From Rhodothermus marinus (GTDB lineage: Bacteria; Bacteroidota; Rhodothermia; Rhodothermales; Rhodothermaceae), in the NCBI RefSeq assembly GCF_009936275.1, contig NZ_AP019797.1, positions 177,501-241,500 on the forward strand: DNA of 64,000 nt, written 5' to 3'. Shown here one piece after another: positions 1 to 12,381 of the stretch; the first letter of the stretch is position 1; each line of letters starts with the position of its first letter. A program made the translations under genes and the position numbers. The notes below the pieces were generated by a model. The model made no database searches, was not told the DNA's origin, and saw nothing but the letters and a program-made list of their open reading frames with translations.

Positions 1-2765
<2,765 letters not shown>

Positions 2766-2856
2766 CCCTACCCCTTTTACAGGCAAGCAACCGTGCGCTT
2801 TTTGCCGCGCCCGGTTTGCCGCTACCTTGCGGCGTGTCGCATGTCATGAGTTTGCG

Positions 2857-2876
2857 GGACGCGCTTCGGCGCGTCC
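2857..2876 (+). other. UUCG hairpin in 23S-5S spacer
   Basis: An 8-bp perfect stem (GGACGCGC/GCGCGTCC) is closed by a TTCG tetraloop and lies three bases before the 5S gene. The position suggests an RNA-processing signal in the rRNA precursor. There is no T-tract, so it is not a terminator. A TACCTT box at 2823-2828 just upstream resembles -10 elements seen elsewhere in the window, with a T-rich stretch about 17 nt before it; an internal promoter for 5S is possible but weak. Confidence 0.6.
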
Positions 2877-2879
2877 GGG

Positions 2880-2996
<117 letters not shown>

Positions 2997-3007
2997 CCTT
3001 GAATGTC

Positions 3008-3056
3008 ACGCGCGGATCTGCCTGCGACTGCAGGCCGGTCCGCGCGTTTTTATTTT
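3008..3056 (+). terminator. Intrinsic terminator of the rRNA operon
   Basis: The 9-bp arms ACGCGCGGA (3008-3016) and TCCGCGCGT (3039-3047) enclose a second small stem (GCCTG/CAGGC) and are followed by TTTTATTTT. This is a clear Rho-independent terminator directly after 5S rRNA. Confidence 0.9.
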
Positions 3057-3140
3057 ACCCCTTTCAAAAAATCCGCAAACGCCGGATAGATCGCGCGCCT
3101 TGCGCGTTCTCTCGCCGTCACCGACGCAATCCCCGAACCT

Positions 3141-5417
3141 ATGGCCGAAACGCTGCTCCACGAACCCGAAGTCACGCTCGAACTGGCCCGCCAGCACGGC
3201 CTGACCGACGAAGAATACGGCTGGATCGTCGAAAAACTGGGCCGCACACCCACCTTTACAGAGCTGGGTATCTACTCCGTCATGTGGAGCGAACACTGCT
3301 CCTACAAAAACTCCATTGCGGTCCTGAAGACGCTGCCGCGTGAAGGACCGGCCCTGCTGGTGGGCGCCGGCGAGGAAAATGCGGGGCTGGTGGACATCGG
3401 CGACGGACTGGCCGTGGCCTTCAAGATCGAAAGCCACAACCACCCGTCGGCCGTCGAACCCTACCAGGGCGCGGCTACCGGCGTGGGCGGCATCCACCGC
3501 GACATCTTCACGATGGGCGCCCGCCCGATCTGTGCGCTGAACTCGCTTCGCTTCGGGCGGCTCGACAATCCGCGCGTGCGCTACCTGCTCGACGGCGTCG
3601 TGCGCGGCATTGCCGACTACGGCAACGCCTTCGGCGTCCCCACCGTGGCGGGCGAGGTCTATTTCGATCCGTCCTACGAGGGCAACCCGCTCGTCAATGC
3701 GATGAGCGTGGGCATCGTCCGCGTCGGACAGACCGTCTCGGCCGCCGCGCGGGGTAAAGGCAACCTGGTTTACATCGTGGGCTCGGCCACCGGACGCGAC
3801 GGCATCCACGGGGCCACGTTCGCTTCCGAAGAAATCACGGAAGAAAGCGAGGCCAAACGGCCGAGCGTCCAGGTGGGCGATCCCTTTACCGAAAAGCTGC
3901 TCCTGGAGGCCACGCTGGAGGCCATCCGCAAAGGGCTTATCGTCGGCATGCAGGACATGGGCGCGGCCGGGCTCACCTGCTCTTCGTGCGAGATGAGTGC
4001 CCGCGGTAAAAGCGGCATGGTGCTTTACCTGGAGCGGGTTCCGGTGCGTGAGCCCGACATGACGCCCTACGAGATCATGCTCTCCGAAAGCCAGGAGCGC
4101 ATGCTCGTGGTATGCGAGCCGGAAAAGGCGGCCGAACTGGAAGAAGTGTTCCGCAAATGGGACCTGCACGCCGCCTGCATCGGTGAGGTGACCGACGACG
4201 GCCGCGTACGCGTCTACTGGCACGGCCAGCTCGTGGCCGACGTCGAGGCCGAACATCTGGTGCTCGGTGGCGGTGCCCCGGTCTACTACCGGGAAGCCCG
4301 GCGTCCGGCCTACCTGGACGAAACGCTCGCCTTCGATCCCGCCACGCTGCCGGACGTCACGCCGGAAACGGCGGGCGATGTGCTGCTGCAACTGCTCGGA
4401 AGCCCCAACATCGCTTCCAAACGCTGGGTCTTCGAGCAGTACGATACGATGGTGCGCACCAATACGGTGGTCGGACCCGGTCCCAGCGATGCGGCCGTCA
4501 TTCGTATCAAAGGTACCCGCAAGGCGCTGGCCGTCAAGGTGGACGGCAACGGCCGCTACGTGTACCTGAATCCCCGACGGGGCGGACAGATCGCCGTGTG
4601 CGAGGCGGCCCGCAACGTCGTCTGCGCGGGCGGACGCCCCGTGGCCATCACGAACTGCCTGAACTTCGGCAACCCGTACAAGCCGGAGGTCTACTGGACC
4701 TTCAAAGAAGCCGTCGCCGGCATCGGCGACGCCTGTCGCGCGCTGGAAACGCCTGTCACCGGCGGCAACGTCTCGTTTTACAACGAAAACCCTCAGGGTG
4801 CCATTTTCCCCACGCCCACGATCGGGATGCTGGGCGTGCTGGAAGACGTGACGCGCGCTACCACGGCCGATTTCAAGCAGGCCGGCGATCACATTTACCT
4901 GCTGACGCCGGCCGCCTGGCTGCACCGTAACGATCTGGGGGGCTCCGAGTACTTAGCCTATGTACACGGGATCACGGCGGGCGATGCACCGCACCTGGAC
5001 CTGGAGGAGGAGAAGGCCGTGCAGCAGGCGCTGCTGGCATTGATCGAAGCCGGACTGGTCCGCAGCGCGCACGACGTGGCCGACGGCGGACTGGCCGTGT
5101 GCCTGGCCGAATGCGTGATCTTCTCGCCGGGACTGGGCGCGCGCGTCGAGCTACCGGGCGCGCCGGAGGTGCGGCTCGACGCGCTGCTGTTCGGCGAGGC
5201 GCAGTCGCGCATCGTCTTCACCGTGGCGCCCGAGCACGAGGCGGAAGTAGCCCGCCTGCTGGAAGGACGGCCGGTGCAGGCGCGGCGCATCGGGACAGTC
5301 ACCGACGCCGAACACCTGGAGCTGCTGGTGGACGGTCAACCGATTCTGAACCTGGAGCGCGCGCAGCTGGTGGCGCCCTACGAGACGGCGATTCCGTCCC
5401 GGATGCCCACCGTGTAG
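3141..5417 (+). CDS. purL: Phosphoribosylformylglycinamidine synthase subunit PurL
   Basis: The synthetase subunit of FGAM synthase converts FGAR, glutamine-derived ammonia and ATP to FGAM in purine biosynthesis, in the cytoplasm. At 758 residues it has the size of the small (three-subunit) PurL type, which works with separate PurS and PurQ, neither of them in this window. Diagnostic motifs are [14 protein letters not shown] near residue 45-58, [23 protein letters not shown] (about 95-117), two AIRS-like ATP-binding halves, and a C-terminal [16 protein letters not shown] segment. The ATG at 3141 follows the rRNA terminator by under 100 nt, so the gene needs its own promoter; none is obvious. 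It is followed after about 70 nt by the thioredoxin gene. Confidence 0.97.
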   Translation: MAETLLHEPEVTLELARQHGLTDEEYGWIVEKLGRTPTFTELGIYSVMWSEHCSYKNSIAVLKTLPREGPALLVGAGEENAGLVDIGDGLAVAFKIESHNHPSAVEPYQGAATGVGGIHRDIFTMGARPICALNSLRFGRLDNPRVRYLLDGVVRGIADYGNAFGVPTVAGEVYFDPSYEGNPLVNAMSVGIVRVGQTVSAAARGKGNLVYIVGSATGRDGIHGATFASEEITEESEAKRPSVQVGDPFTEKLLLEATLEAIRKGLIVGMQDMGAAGLTCSSCEMSARGKSGMVLYLERVPVREPDMTPYEIMLSESQERMLVVCEPEKAAELEEVFRKWDLHAACIGEVTDDGRVRVYWHGQLVADVEAEHLVLGGGAPVYYREARRPAYLDETLAFDPATLPDVTPETAGDVLLQLLGSPNIASKRWVFEQYDTMVRTNTVVGPGPSDAAVIRIKGTRKALAVKVDGNGRYVYLNPRRGGQIAVCEAARNVVCAGGRPVAITNCLNFGNPYKPEVYWTFKEAVAGIGDACRALETPVTGGNVSFYNENPQGAIFPTPTIGMLGVLEDVTRATTADFKQAGDHIYLLTPAAWLHRNDLGGSEYLAYVHGITAGDAPHLDLEEEKAVQQALLALIEAGLVRSAHDVADGGLAVCLAECVIFSPGLGARVELPGAPEVRLDALLFGEAQSRIVFTVAPEHEAEVARLLEGRPVQARRIGTVTDAEHLELLVDGQPILNLERAQLVAPYETAIPSRMPTV

Positions 5418-5490
5418 CGCCGAAACTACCCCGGACCACACCTGTTGAACCCGACGAACTTTCTGTCTAAACAGCTAAATGGAAGCCATC

Positions 5491-5838
5491 ATGGGTGAGA
5501 ACGTCAAGTACGTGACGCTGACCGACGACAACTTCGAGCAGGAAGTGCTGCAGTCCGACGTGCCGGTGCTCGTCGATTTCTGGGCGGTCTGGTGCGGGCC
5601 GTGCCGGATGATCGCGCCGATTATCGAAGAGCTGGCGGCCGAGTACGAAGGCCGGGCCAAAGTGGGCAAGCTGGATGTGGACCACAATCCGCGCACGGCC
5701 ATGCAGTACGGCATTCGCTCGATTCCCACGCTGCTGTTCTTCAAGAACGGTCAGGTGGTCGATCAGCTCATCGGCGCTGTGCCGAAAAAGGTGCTGGTCG
5801 AGAAACTGGAGGCGCTGGTTTCGGCCGAAGCCGCCTGA
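5491..5838 (+). CDS. trxA: Thioredoxin
   Basis: A small cytoplasmic dithiol oxidoreductase with the classical WCGPC active site (about residues 34-38 of the 115-residue form), the buried Asp in VLVDFWA and the cis-proline in RSIPTLLFF. It would reduce protein disulfides and be recharged by the thioredoxin reductase encoded 29 nt downstream. Two starts are possible: ATG 5479 (four residues longer) and ATG 5491, which I prefer because GGAAG lies about five bases before it and the protein then begins MGENVKYV. The pair trxA-trxB almost certainly forms one transcription unit with the following lipoprotein gene. Confidence 0.95.
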   Translation: MGENVKYVTLTDDNFEQEVLQSDVPVLVDFWAVWCGPCRMIAPIIEELAAEYEGRAKVGKLDVDHNPRTAMQYGIRSIPTLLFFKNGQVVDQLIGAVPKKVLVEKLEALVSAEAA

Positions 5839-5867
5839 ATGCTGTTCACAAAGCGAACGGGGAAGCC

Positions 5868-6872
5868 ATGACGCAACCCGATCTGTCGGCCTTCGAGGGC
5901 ATCGACTTCGAAGGTGCTGAACACCACACGCTGGTGATCATCGGGACCGGACCGGCCGGATTGACGGCCGCACTCTATGCCGCACGGGCCAACCTGGCTC
6001 CGGTGGTGTTTCGCGGGCCGGAGCCGGGCGGCCAGCTCATCACCACCACCGAGGTCGAAAACTATCCGGGCTTTCCGGAGGGCATTCTGGGACCCGAGCT
6101 CATGCAGCGCTTCGAGCAGCAGGCCGCCCGCTTCGGGGCCGATCTGCGCTACGGCACGGTAACGGCCGTGGATTTTTCGCGCCGGCCGTTTCGCCTGCTG
6201 GTCGATGACCAGACGCCGGTGCTGGCCGATGCCGTGATCATTGCCACCGGCGCCTCGGCCAAATACCTGGGGCTGGAAAACGAGCGGCGGCTGATCGGCC
6301 GTGGCGTTTCGGCCTGCGCTACGTGCGACGGTGCCTTCTTCCGGGGCATGGAGGTAGCCGTCGTGGGCGGCGGCGACACGGCCATGGAAGAAGCGCTCTT
6401 CCTGACGCGCTTTGCCACGCGCGTGTACGTCATCCACCGGCGGGATCAGCTCCGGGCCTCGAAGATCATGCAGGAACGCGCCTTCAAAAACGAAAAGATC
6501 ACCTTCATCTGGAATACGGTGGTCGAGGACGTGCTGGGCGAAAACGAAGTCGAAGGTGTGCGCCTGCGCAATGTGAAAACCGGCGAAGTCTCGGTACTGC
6601 CTGTGAAAGGGCTCTTCATTGCGATCGGCCACAAACCCAACACGGAGGTCTTCCGGGGCTGGCTGGAAATGGACGAGCAGGGCTACATCAAGACGAAAAA
6701 CTGCTCGACGCACACCAACATTCCCGGTGTCTTTGCCTGCGGCGACGTGCAGGACCGCGTCTACCGCCAGGCCGTGACGGCGGCCGGTTCGGGCTGCATG
6801 GCGGCCATCGACGCCGAGCGCTGGCTGGCCGAACAGGAACACGCGGCGGCATCGACGACCGTGGCCGGATGA
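5868..6872 (+). CDS. trxB: Thioredoxin reductase
   Basis: A 334-residue FAD/NADPH disulfide reductase that recharges thioredoxin. Visible features are the FAD-binding GTGPAGL loop near residue 25, the redox pair in [10 protein letters not shown] (about 150), the NADPH-binding [13 protein letters not shown] segment and the C-terminal [11 protein letters not shown] motif. Length is typical for the low-molecular-weight bacterial type plus a short N-terminal extension. The reading frame is open far upstream into trxA, but ATG 5868 is preceded by GGGGAAG and gives the expected N terminus. Its TGA overlaps the ATG of the next gene (ATGA), implying translational coupling. Confidence 0.96.
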   Translation: MTQPDLSAFEGIDFEGAEHHTLVIIGTGPAGLTAALYAARANLAPVVFRGPEPGGQLITTTEVENYPGFPEGILGPELMQRFEQQAARFGADLRYGTVTAVDFSRRPFRLLVDDQTPVLADAVIIATGASAKYLGLENERRLIGRGVSACATCDGAFFRGMEVAVVGGGDTAMEEALFLTRFATRVYVIHRRDQLRASKIMQERAFKNEKITFIWNTVVEDVLGENEVEGVRLRNVKTGEVSVLPVKGLFIAIGHKPNTEVFRGWLEMDEQGYIKTKNCSTHTNIPGVFACGDVQDRVYRQAVTAAGSGCMAAIDAERWLAEQEHAAASTTVAG

Positions 6873-7432
6873 CTGAACGCCGGGGCTGGATCGTCGGACT
6901 GGGATGGACGCTGATCGTGGCGGGGTGTGCTCCGTCGCCGGAGCATCCAGGTGCGTCGGCGGCGGAGCATCCTCGCCCGGTTGAAGCCGTGGACCCGCTG
7001 CCCGCGCAGCCTCTGCCGAAAGCATCGTTTTACATCCCCTCTGATACAGGCACGGTCGCCCGGCATGTGCGGGACCGGGCGCTGGCCACGCAGGTGTTGC
7101 TGGCATTGAGCGACGTGCCGGAATTGCGTGCGTATCTACCGACGGTGGTCGTGCAGGAAGGCCGGGTTACGCTGCGCGGCGTGGTACCGTCCGAGGCGCT
7201 TCGCCAGCGAATGGCACAGGTAGCCGCGCGTGTGCCCGGCGTAGAAGCGGTCCTGAACGAACTGGAAGTAGAAGCCGCCGATGACGCATCGACCCGGTAT
7301 CACACGGTGCGGCCGGGCGAAACGCTGTGGGACATCGCGCGCCGCTACGGCCTTTCGGTGCCGGAACTCCGACGGCAGAACGGCCTGCGCACCGCCACGA
7401 TTCGGCCCGGGCAGCGGCTTCGCGTGCGATAG
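6869..7432 (+). CDS. BON- and LysM-domain lipoprotein
   Basis: A 187-residue envelope protein. The N terminus has a short basic region, a hydrophobic stretch and a lipobox-like IVAGC (Cys about residue 20), so it is probably a lipoprotein. Residues about 55-130 resemble a BON domain ([14 protein letters not shown], then [13 protein letters not shown]), a fold thought to bind phospholipid or envelope ligands. The last 45 residues are one LysM peptidoglycan-binding module ([18 protein letters not shown] ending RPGQRLRVR). The start ATG overlaps the trxB stop. Coupling to a thioredoxin system is unusual for a wall-binding lipoprotein; a role in envelope maintenance is inference. Confidence 0.85.
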   Translation: MTERRGWIVGLGWTLIVAGCAPSPEHPGASAAEHPRPVEAVDPLPAQPLPKASFYIPSDTGTVARHVRDRALATQVLLALSDVPELRAYLPTVVVQEGRVTLRGVVPSEALRQRMAQVAARVPGVEAVLNELEVEAADDASTRYHTVRPGETLWDIARRYGLSVPELRRQNGLRTATIRPGQRLRVR

Positions 7433-7433
7433 C

Positions 7434-8306
7434 TCAGCGGCGGAACAGGTTCTTCACTACGAACCAGACATTCTCCTTGCGCTCGCGCAGTCGCCGGTAG
7501 AAGTAGGGCAGCCACTCGGTCCCGTAGGGCACGTACACGCGCATTCGATAGCCCTGGCGGACCAGTTCACGCTGCGTTTCGGGCCGAATGCCGTAGAGCA
7601 TCTGGAATTCGAAGCGATCGCTCCCGATCTGGTGCTCGGCGGCGAAGCGTTTGGTGGCCTCGATCAGCACGTCGTCGTGCGTGGCAATGCCCGGATAGCG
7701 TCCTTCAAGCAGCAGGCGCTGCATGTACTCGATGAAACGAGCACGGATGGTCGGCATGTCCTGGTAGGCGATCTCAGGCGGTTCTTTGTAGGCGCCCTTG
7801 CAGAGGCGCACGCGCGCCTTCAACTCACACATGCGGGCAATGTCGCGGGCGGTGCGCTTCAGATAGGCCTGGAGCACAGGGCCCACATGGTCGGGGTAGT
7901 CCGGGTAGACCTGCTCGAAAATCCGGAGTGTGGACTCGGTCAGGTCGCTGCCTTCCATGTCGAGCCGAATGAACACGTCGCGAGGCCGGGCCGCTTCGAG
8001 GAGCTGGCGCAGGTTGTCCAGGCAGAACGCTTCGTCGATTTTCTGGCCCAGCGAGGAGAGCTTGAGCGAAACGTTGGCATCGCGCAGGCGTCCGGCATCG
8101 CGCTCGTTGGCCAGCACGTCGATCAGCCCCAGATAGGCGTCACGGGTGGCGAGAGCCTGCTGGCGATCATGCACGTACTCGCCCAGGCGGTCAACCGTGA
8201 CGTAGAGCCCTTCGGCGCAGAGTTGCCGGAGGACCGGCAGCGTGCCTTCCAGCGATTCGGCCGCCACGAAGCGGCGCGCCAGTACAAACGGGAGTTTTAC
8301 AGGCAT
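7434..8306 (-). CDS. Proline dehydrogenase (monofunctional)
   Basis: A flavoenzyme oxidising L-proline to pyrroline-5-carboxylate and passing electrons to the quinone pool. About 290 residues, the usual length of the stand-alone bacterial type rather than a bifunctional PutA. Family motifs seen are FIRLDMEGSDLTESTL, RVRLCKGAYKEP, GIATHDDVLIE, FEFQMLYGIR and the C-terminal substrate-binding arginines in YFYRRLRERKEN. The frame opens at 8327, but ATG 8306 gives a better N terminus (MPVKLPF) and leaves room for a -10-like TATCTTCG 29 nt upstream. The gene is convergent with the BON-LysM gene, whose stop is one base away. The P5C dehydrogenase partner is not in this window. Confidence 0.93.
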   Translation of the reverse strand: MPVKLPFVLARRFVAAESLEGTLPVLRQLCAEGLYVTVDRLGEYVHDRQQALATRDAYLGLIDVLANERDAGRLRDANVSLKLSSLGQKIDEAFCLDNLRQLLEAARPRDVFIRLDMEGSDLTESTLRIFEQVYPDYPDHVGPVLQAYLKRTARDIARMCELKARVRLCKGAYKEPPEIAYQDMPTIRARFIEYMQRLLLEGRYPGIATHDDVLIEATKRFAAEHQIGSDRFEFQMLYGIRPETQRELVRQGYRMRVYVPYGTEWLPYFYRRLRERKENVWFVVKNLFRR

Positions 8307-8334
8307 GGCCGGACAAACGGGTTGCAAGCGCTTC

Positions 8335-8342
8335 CGAAGATA
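8335..8342 (-). promoter_or_regulatory. -10-like element before proline dehydrogenase
   Basis: TATCTTCG on the minus strand, 29 nt before ATG 8306, matches the TATCTTTG-like box seen before other genes here. A TTGACA lies upstream but only 13 nt away, too close for a standard -35, so the -35 is unclear. Confidence 0.35.
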
Positions 8343-8357
8343 AAAAATGCGGCGCTG

Positions 8358-9494
8358 TCAATCTTCCAGCGCCTGCGAAAGATCTGCCAATAAATCATCA
8401 ACATGTTCCAGCCCGATCGATAGGCGCAGCAGGTTCGGGGGAGTTCGGGTAGGCGGTGTCTCGATGGAGGCCCGGTGTTCGATCAGGCTTTCGGTGCCGC
8501 CCAGGCTGGTGGCCCGCATGAAGACGCGCGTACGGGCGGCCACGGCCAGCGCCTGCTCGGCGTCGCCGTCCACTTCAAACGAAAGCATGGCGCCGAAGTC
8601 GCGCATCTGACGCCGGGCAATCTCGTGGCCGGGATGTTCCGGCAATCCCGGGTAGTACACGCGCTTTACCCGTGGATGGTCGCGCAGGAAAGCTGCCAGA
8701 CGGCGGGCGTTTTCGCATTGCCGTTGGAGCCGAACGGCCAGCGTGCGCAGGCCACGCAGCGTCAGCCAGGCGCTGAATGGGTCGAGCACGGCGCCGGCCG
8801 TCTGCTGGATCATGCGAATGCGGGCGAAAAAGTCGTCCGCTTCGCGGGCGATCAGCGCACCGCCCATCACGTCGGAGTGGCCCGAGAGGTACTTCGTCAG
8901 CGAATGCAGCACCAGGTCGGCGCCCAGGTCCAGCGGGCGCTGAATGGGCGGCGGTGCCCAGGTGCTGTCGACCACCAGGCGGGCGCCGACCTCACGGGTC
9001 AGGCGGGCCAGCCCGGCCAGATCGGTAATCTTCAGCAGCGGATTGGAAGGCGTTTCCGCCCAGATCAGGCGCGTGTTCGGGCGCAGCGCAGCTCGGACGG
9101 CTTCGAGATCGGTAAAATCGGCCGTGCTGTAATGAAGGCCCTGGCTTGCAAAAACATTTTCAAGTAAATTTCGAACGCCGTAGTAAACGTCGTCCGGGAT
9201 CAAAACGTGACTTCCGGGTTCCAGCGTCTGAAGCAGGGCCGTGGCGGCCGCCATGCCCGAGGCGAAGGCCGCGCAGGCCTGTCCGCCTTCGAGGCGGGCC
9301 AGCGTGTCTTCCAGTTGATGGCGGGTGGGGTTGTCGTGACGGCTGTAGATGTAGCCGTGCGGGTAGCTCCCATCAGGTGCACGTGTGAAGGTCGTGCTCA
9401 GGCAGGGCGGCGAGACGACGGCTCCGGTGGCGGGGTCCGGCTCGCACCCGGCCTTGGCCAGCAGGGTTTCAAGGTGAATTCGGTCGTGGTACAT
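8358..9494 (-). CDS. Cys/Met-metabolism PLP enzyme (cystathionine gamma-synthase/lyase family)
   Basis: A 378-residue PLP-dependent enzyme of the trans-sulfuration family, acting on cystathionine, homocysteine or O-acyl-homoserine. The PLP lysine is in LVLHSLTKYLSGHSDVMGG (about residues 195-213); the family's YSRHDNPTRHQLE tetramer motif and the ASGMAA phosphate-binding loop are also present, as is the C-terminal SLGGTESLIEHRAS segment. These show the family but do not separate synthase from beta- or gamma-lyase. The gene stands alone, divergent from the sensor kinase gene, with a TATATTTC box 38 nt upstream. The start follows the family pattern of a short lead before the first helix. Confidence 0.88.
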   Translation of the reverse strand: MYHDRIHLETLLAKAGCEPDPATGAVVSPPCLSTTFTRAPDGSYPHGYIYSRHDNPTRHQLEDTLARLEGGQACAAFASGMAAATALLQTLEPGSHVLIPDDVYYGVRNLLENVFASQGLHYSTADFTDLEAVRAALRPNTRLIWAETPSNPLLKITDLAGLARLTREVGARLVVDSTWAPPPIQRPLDLGADLVLHSLTKYLSGHSDVMGGALIAREADDFFARIRMIQQTAGAVLDPFSAWLTLRGLRTLAVRLQRQCENARRLAAFLRDHPRVKRVYYPGLPEHPGHEIARRQMRDFGAMLSFEVDGDAEQALAVAARTRVFMRATSLGGTESLIEHRASIETPPTRTPPNLLRLSIGLEHVDDLLADLSQALED

Positions 9495-9531
9495 GTTTTG
9501 TGGTTAGCGGGTCTTGATGGACCGCTTCGCT

Positions 9532-9539
9532 GAAATATA
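9532..9539 (-). promoter_or_regulatory. -10-like element before the Cys/Met PLP enzyme gene
   Basis: TATATTTC on the minus strand, 38 nt before the start codon. It matches the window's common TATnTTTn box; no TTGnnn is seen 16-18 nt upstream of it. Confidence 0.35.
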
Positions 9540-9583
9540 GAACGACAGACGCGCCACTCTCACCATAATCTGTTGAAGAAAAC

Positions 9584-11659
9584 ATGCGACGGCTTCTCCC
9601 GGAACATGAAGCGCATCATCCGGCACCAAACAGGCAGATCTACGGGGTGCTGCTGGGCGGCGTGTTGTTGAGTGTAGGAGTGGCCGTGTTGTCGTGGTTG
9701 CGGGGATGGGAAAGCGTCGGCCTGTTGGTGGCGCTGCTGGTGGCGACGGCGGCCTGGAGTACGGGGCTGTGGCTTATGGGCCGACAGCGCGCCGAGGTGC
9801 TGGCGACCTATCAGGCCTTTTTCGAGCATGCGCTGGAAGGCATTTTTCAGGCTGATCGAAAGGGCAAGCTGCTGGCGGTCAATCCGGCGCTGGCCCGGAT
9901 GCTGGGCTACGAACAGCCGGAGCAACTCCAGGGGCTGCATCTCGCTACCGATGTGCTGGCCGAGGCAACCGAGTTCGAGCACCTGCTGCTTCAGCTCAAG
10001 GCGCACGGTGCCGTGCGCAACCGTTACCTTCAGCTCCGGCGCCGTAACGGAGAAGTCTTCTGGGCGCGCATGAATATCTGGAAGCGAGAGGAACTGTTTG
10101 AGGGGACTGTTGAGGATGTTTCGAGTCTGCAGGAAGCCGAGGCTGCGCTTCGGGCCAGCGAGGCGCGCTACCGGACGTTGCTGGAACATCTACCCGTGGG
10201 CGTTTACCGGAGTACGCTGGATGGTACGATCCGGGCTGCCAATACGGCTGCCGCGCGCATGCTGGGCTACGACTCGGTCGAGGCGTTGCTCCGGGCCAAT
10301 GCGCGTTCGTTCTATGTTGATCCGGCGCAGCGCGAAGCCTTTCTAAAACGACTGCGTGAGAAAGGGGAGGCAACGGCCGAGCTGGCCCTGCGGCGTCCCG
10401 ACGGCACCATCATCTGGGTGCAGGATTACGCCCGCTGCATCGTCGAACAGGACGGGCAGGTGTACTTCGACGGGGTGCTGATTGACATTACCGAGCGAAA
10501 GCAGGCCAGACAGGCCCTTCAGGAAACAGAAGAGCGCTATCGTCAGCTGCTGGAACAGTTGCCCGAGTCGGTGGTCGTGCACGACGGCGAAACCATTCTC
10601 TATGCGAACGCGGCGGCCGCCGCTTTTGCCGGACTGAGCAGTCCCGAAGAACTGATCGGGAAATCGATCTACCAGTTTCTGCGAACGGAAAAGGCCGACG
10701 CCATTCGGCGCTATCTGGAAATGGCCGTGCAGCAGGGCCGACAGCTTCCCCCCATGGAGCAGCAGATGGTGCGGGCCGACGGGGCCGTGCGGGACGTCGA
10801 ACTCGTCAGTGCCCCTGTGCAGTATCAGGGGCGCCCGGCCTTTCAGGTGGTCCTGCGCGACATCACCGAGCGCAAGCAGTACGAGCGGCACCTGCTGGAG
10901 GCCAAGGAACGGGCCGAGGAGATCGCCCGGCTCAAGTCGACGTTGCTGAGCAACATCAGCCATGAGATTCGCACGCCGCTGGCCGGTGTCATCGGGTTCG
11001 CCGAGGTGCTCGAAGAGGAACTGGATGAGCCGCATCGTGAACTGGCCGCGCTGATCCGCGACAGTGGCCGTCGGCTGCTGGAGACGCTCAACACGCTGCT
11101 GGATCTGGCCCGGATCGAAGCCGGTGCCTTTGTGCTCACGCCGGAGCCGTTCGATGCGGCCGACGAAGTGCGCCAGAGCGTCCGCATCTTTCAGCGTATG
11201 ATCGACGACAAGGGGCTTCGGCTGGAGCTGGACCTGCCGGACGGCCCGCTGCCGGTCTATCTGGACCGCAACGGCTTCCACCGGATCGTGGTCAACCTGG
11301 TCTCGAATGCCGTCAAGTTCACCGATGAAGGCATGATCCGCGTCGGGCTGGCGGCCGAAGGGGATCGGCTCCGCCTGGAGGTGCAGGATACGGGCGTGGG
11401 CATCGATCCGAAGTTTCTGCCGCATATTTTTGAAGAATTTCGTCAGGAAAACAATGGTCTGACACGCACGCACCAGGGTAGTGGGCTGGGACTGGCCATC
11501 ACGCACCGGCTCGTCGACATGATGGGCGGCCACATCGAAGTGCAGAGCGAAAAGGGTAAGGGTACCACGTTCACCGTCTGGCTGCCGCTGCGCCTGACGA
11601 ACGGAACGAAGACCGAGACCACTTCCACCACGGCAAATTCAACAAAGTCGAACGCCTGA
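9584..11659 (+). CDS. Membrane-bound PAS-PAS-PAS sensor histidine kinase
   Basis: A 691-residue sensor kinase. Two hydrophobic segments (about residues 19-38 and 45-66) with a very short loop anchor it, so sensing is likely cytoplasmic through three PAS domains (about 75-185, 190-305 and 310-430; the first two links carry PAC-like sequence such as YFDGVLIDITERKQ). The HisKA domain has the phosphorylated His in NISHEIRTPL (His about 460). The ATPase domain follows with N box (NLVSNAVKFTDEG), DTGVGID and GSGLGLAI. No receiver domain is fused and no response regulator is adjacent, so the partner is unknown. The next gene, pdxH, has its own -10-like box. Confidence 0.94.
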   Translation: MRRLLPEHEAHHPAPNRQIYGVLLGGVLLSVGVAVLSWLRGWESVGLLVALLVATAAWSTGLWLMGRQRAEVLATYQAFFEHALEGIFQADRKGKLLAVNPALARMLGYEQPEQLQGLHLATDVLAEATEFEHLLLQLKAHGAVRNRYLQLRRRNGEVFWARMNIWKREELFEGTVEDVSSLQEAEAALRASEARYRTLLEHLPVGVYRSTLDGTIRAANTAAARMLGYDSVEALLRANARSFYVDPAQREAFLKRLREKGEATAELALRRPDGTIIWVQDYARCIVEQDGQVYFDGVLIDITERKQARQALQETEERYRQLLEQLPESVVVHDGETILYANAAAAAFAGLSSPEELIGKSIYQFLRTEKADAIRRYLEMAVQQGRQLPPMEQQMVRADGAVRDVELVSAPVQYQGRPAFQVVLRDITERKQYERHLLEAKERAEEIARLKSTLLSNISHEIRTPLAGVIGFAEVLEEELDEPHRELAALIRDSGRRLLETLNTLLDLARIEAGAFVLTPEPFDAADEVRQSVRIFQRMIDDKGLRLELDLPDGPLPVYLDRNGFHRIVVNLVSNAVKFTDEGMIRVGLAAEGDRLRLEVQDTGVGIDPKFLPHIFEEFRQENNGLTRTHQGSGLGLAITHRLVDMMGGHIEVQSEKGKGTTFTVWLPLRLTNGTKTETTSTTANSTKSNA

Positions 11660-11691
11660 GGCGAACCAGACGCGTTATTTTTGGACCGAAG

Positions 11692-11699
11692 TATCTTTT
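11692..11699 (+). promoter_or_regulatory. -10-like element before pdxH
   Basis: TATCTTTT lies 30 nt before ATG 11729, at the same distance as similar boxes before other genes in this window. No clear -35 is seen. Confidence 0.35.
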
Positions 11700-11728
11700 T
11701 CTTTTCAACAAGTTCGCCCAGGTTTATT

Positions 11729-12370
11729 ATGAATCCGGAAATTGCCCGTCTGCGCCGGGAATATGCCGGACAGCCGCTGGACGAAACGCAGGCACCCGAC
11801 GATCCACTGGTGCTCTTTCGGCGCTGGTTCGAGGAAGCGCTCCGCGCCGAGCTGACCGATCCGAACGCCATGGTACTGGCCACGGCCGACGCTTCGGGGC
11901 GGCCGTCGGCTCGCGTAATGCTGCTCAAGGACTTCGACGAGGCCGGGTTCGTCTTCTACACGAACTACGAAAGCCGCAAGGGACGGGAGCTGGACGAAAA
12001 TCCCCGGGCGGCGCTGGTATTCTGGTGGGCGGAGCTGATGCGTCAGGTGCGGATCGAGGGACGCGTTGAGAAAGTGCCCGCCGAGGAGTCGGACGCCTAT
12101 TTCCAGACGCGGCCGCGGGAAAGCCAGCTCGGCGCCTGGGCTTCGCCGCAGAGTCAGGTGATTCCAGATCGGGCTACGCTCGAACGCCGGGTGGCCGAAC
12201 TGGCCCAGCAGTACGACGGTCGTGAAGTGCCGCGCCCTCCGTACTGGGGCGGCTACCGGGTGGTGCCCGACGTGATCGAGTTCTGGCAGGGACGGCCCGG
12301 CCGCCTGCACGATCGGCTACGCTACCGGCGCACGGAGCATGGCTGGGTGCGGGAGCGCCTGGCACCGTGA
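11729..12370 (+). CDS. pdxH: Pyridoxamine/pyridoxine 5'-phosphate oxidase
   Basis: A 213-residue FMN enzyme that oxidises PNP or PMP to pyridoxal 5'-phosphate, the last step of vitamin B6 synthesis and salvage. Family motifs are [37 protein letters not shown] (FMN site), the conserved SPQSQVI segment, and the C-terminal [27 protein letters not shown] signature. The frame is open from 11681, but ATG 11729 gives the canonical length and N terminus ([12 protein letters not shown]). It supplies cofactor for PLP enzymes such as the one encoded at 8358-9494, though the two are not in one operon. Confidence 0.96.
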   Translation: MNPEIARLRREYAGQPLDETQAPDDPLVLFRRWFEEALRAELTDPNAMVLATADASGRPSARVMLLKDFDEAGFVFYTNYESRKGRELDENPRAALVFWWAELMRQVRIEGRVEKVPAEESDAYFQTRPRESQLGAWASPQSQVIPDRATLERRVAELAQQYDGREVPRPPYWGGYRVVPDVIEFWQGRPGRLHDRLRYRRTEHGWVRERLAP

Positions 12371-12381
12371 GGCGCTCGCCT

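Noticed and set aside
3006-4925. Long minus-strand frame (639 codons) opposite purL
   Set aside because: It is a frame shadow of a GC-rich gene; the His/Gly/Arg-rich composition fits no protein family and purL is certain.
8336-8370. TTGACA before proline dehydrogenase as a -35 box
   Set aside because: It is only 13 nt from TATCTT, too short for a sigma70 promoter.
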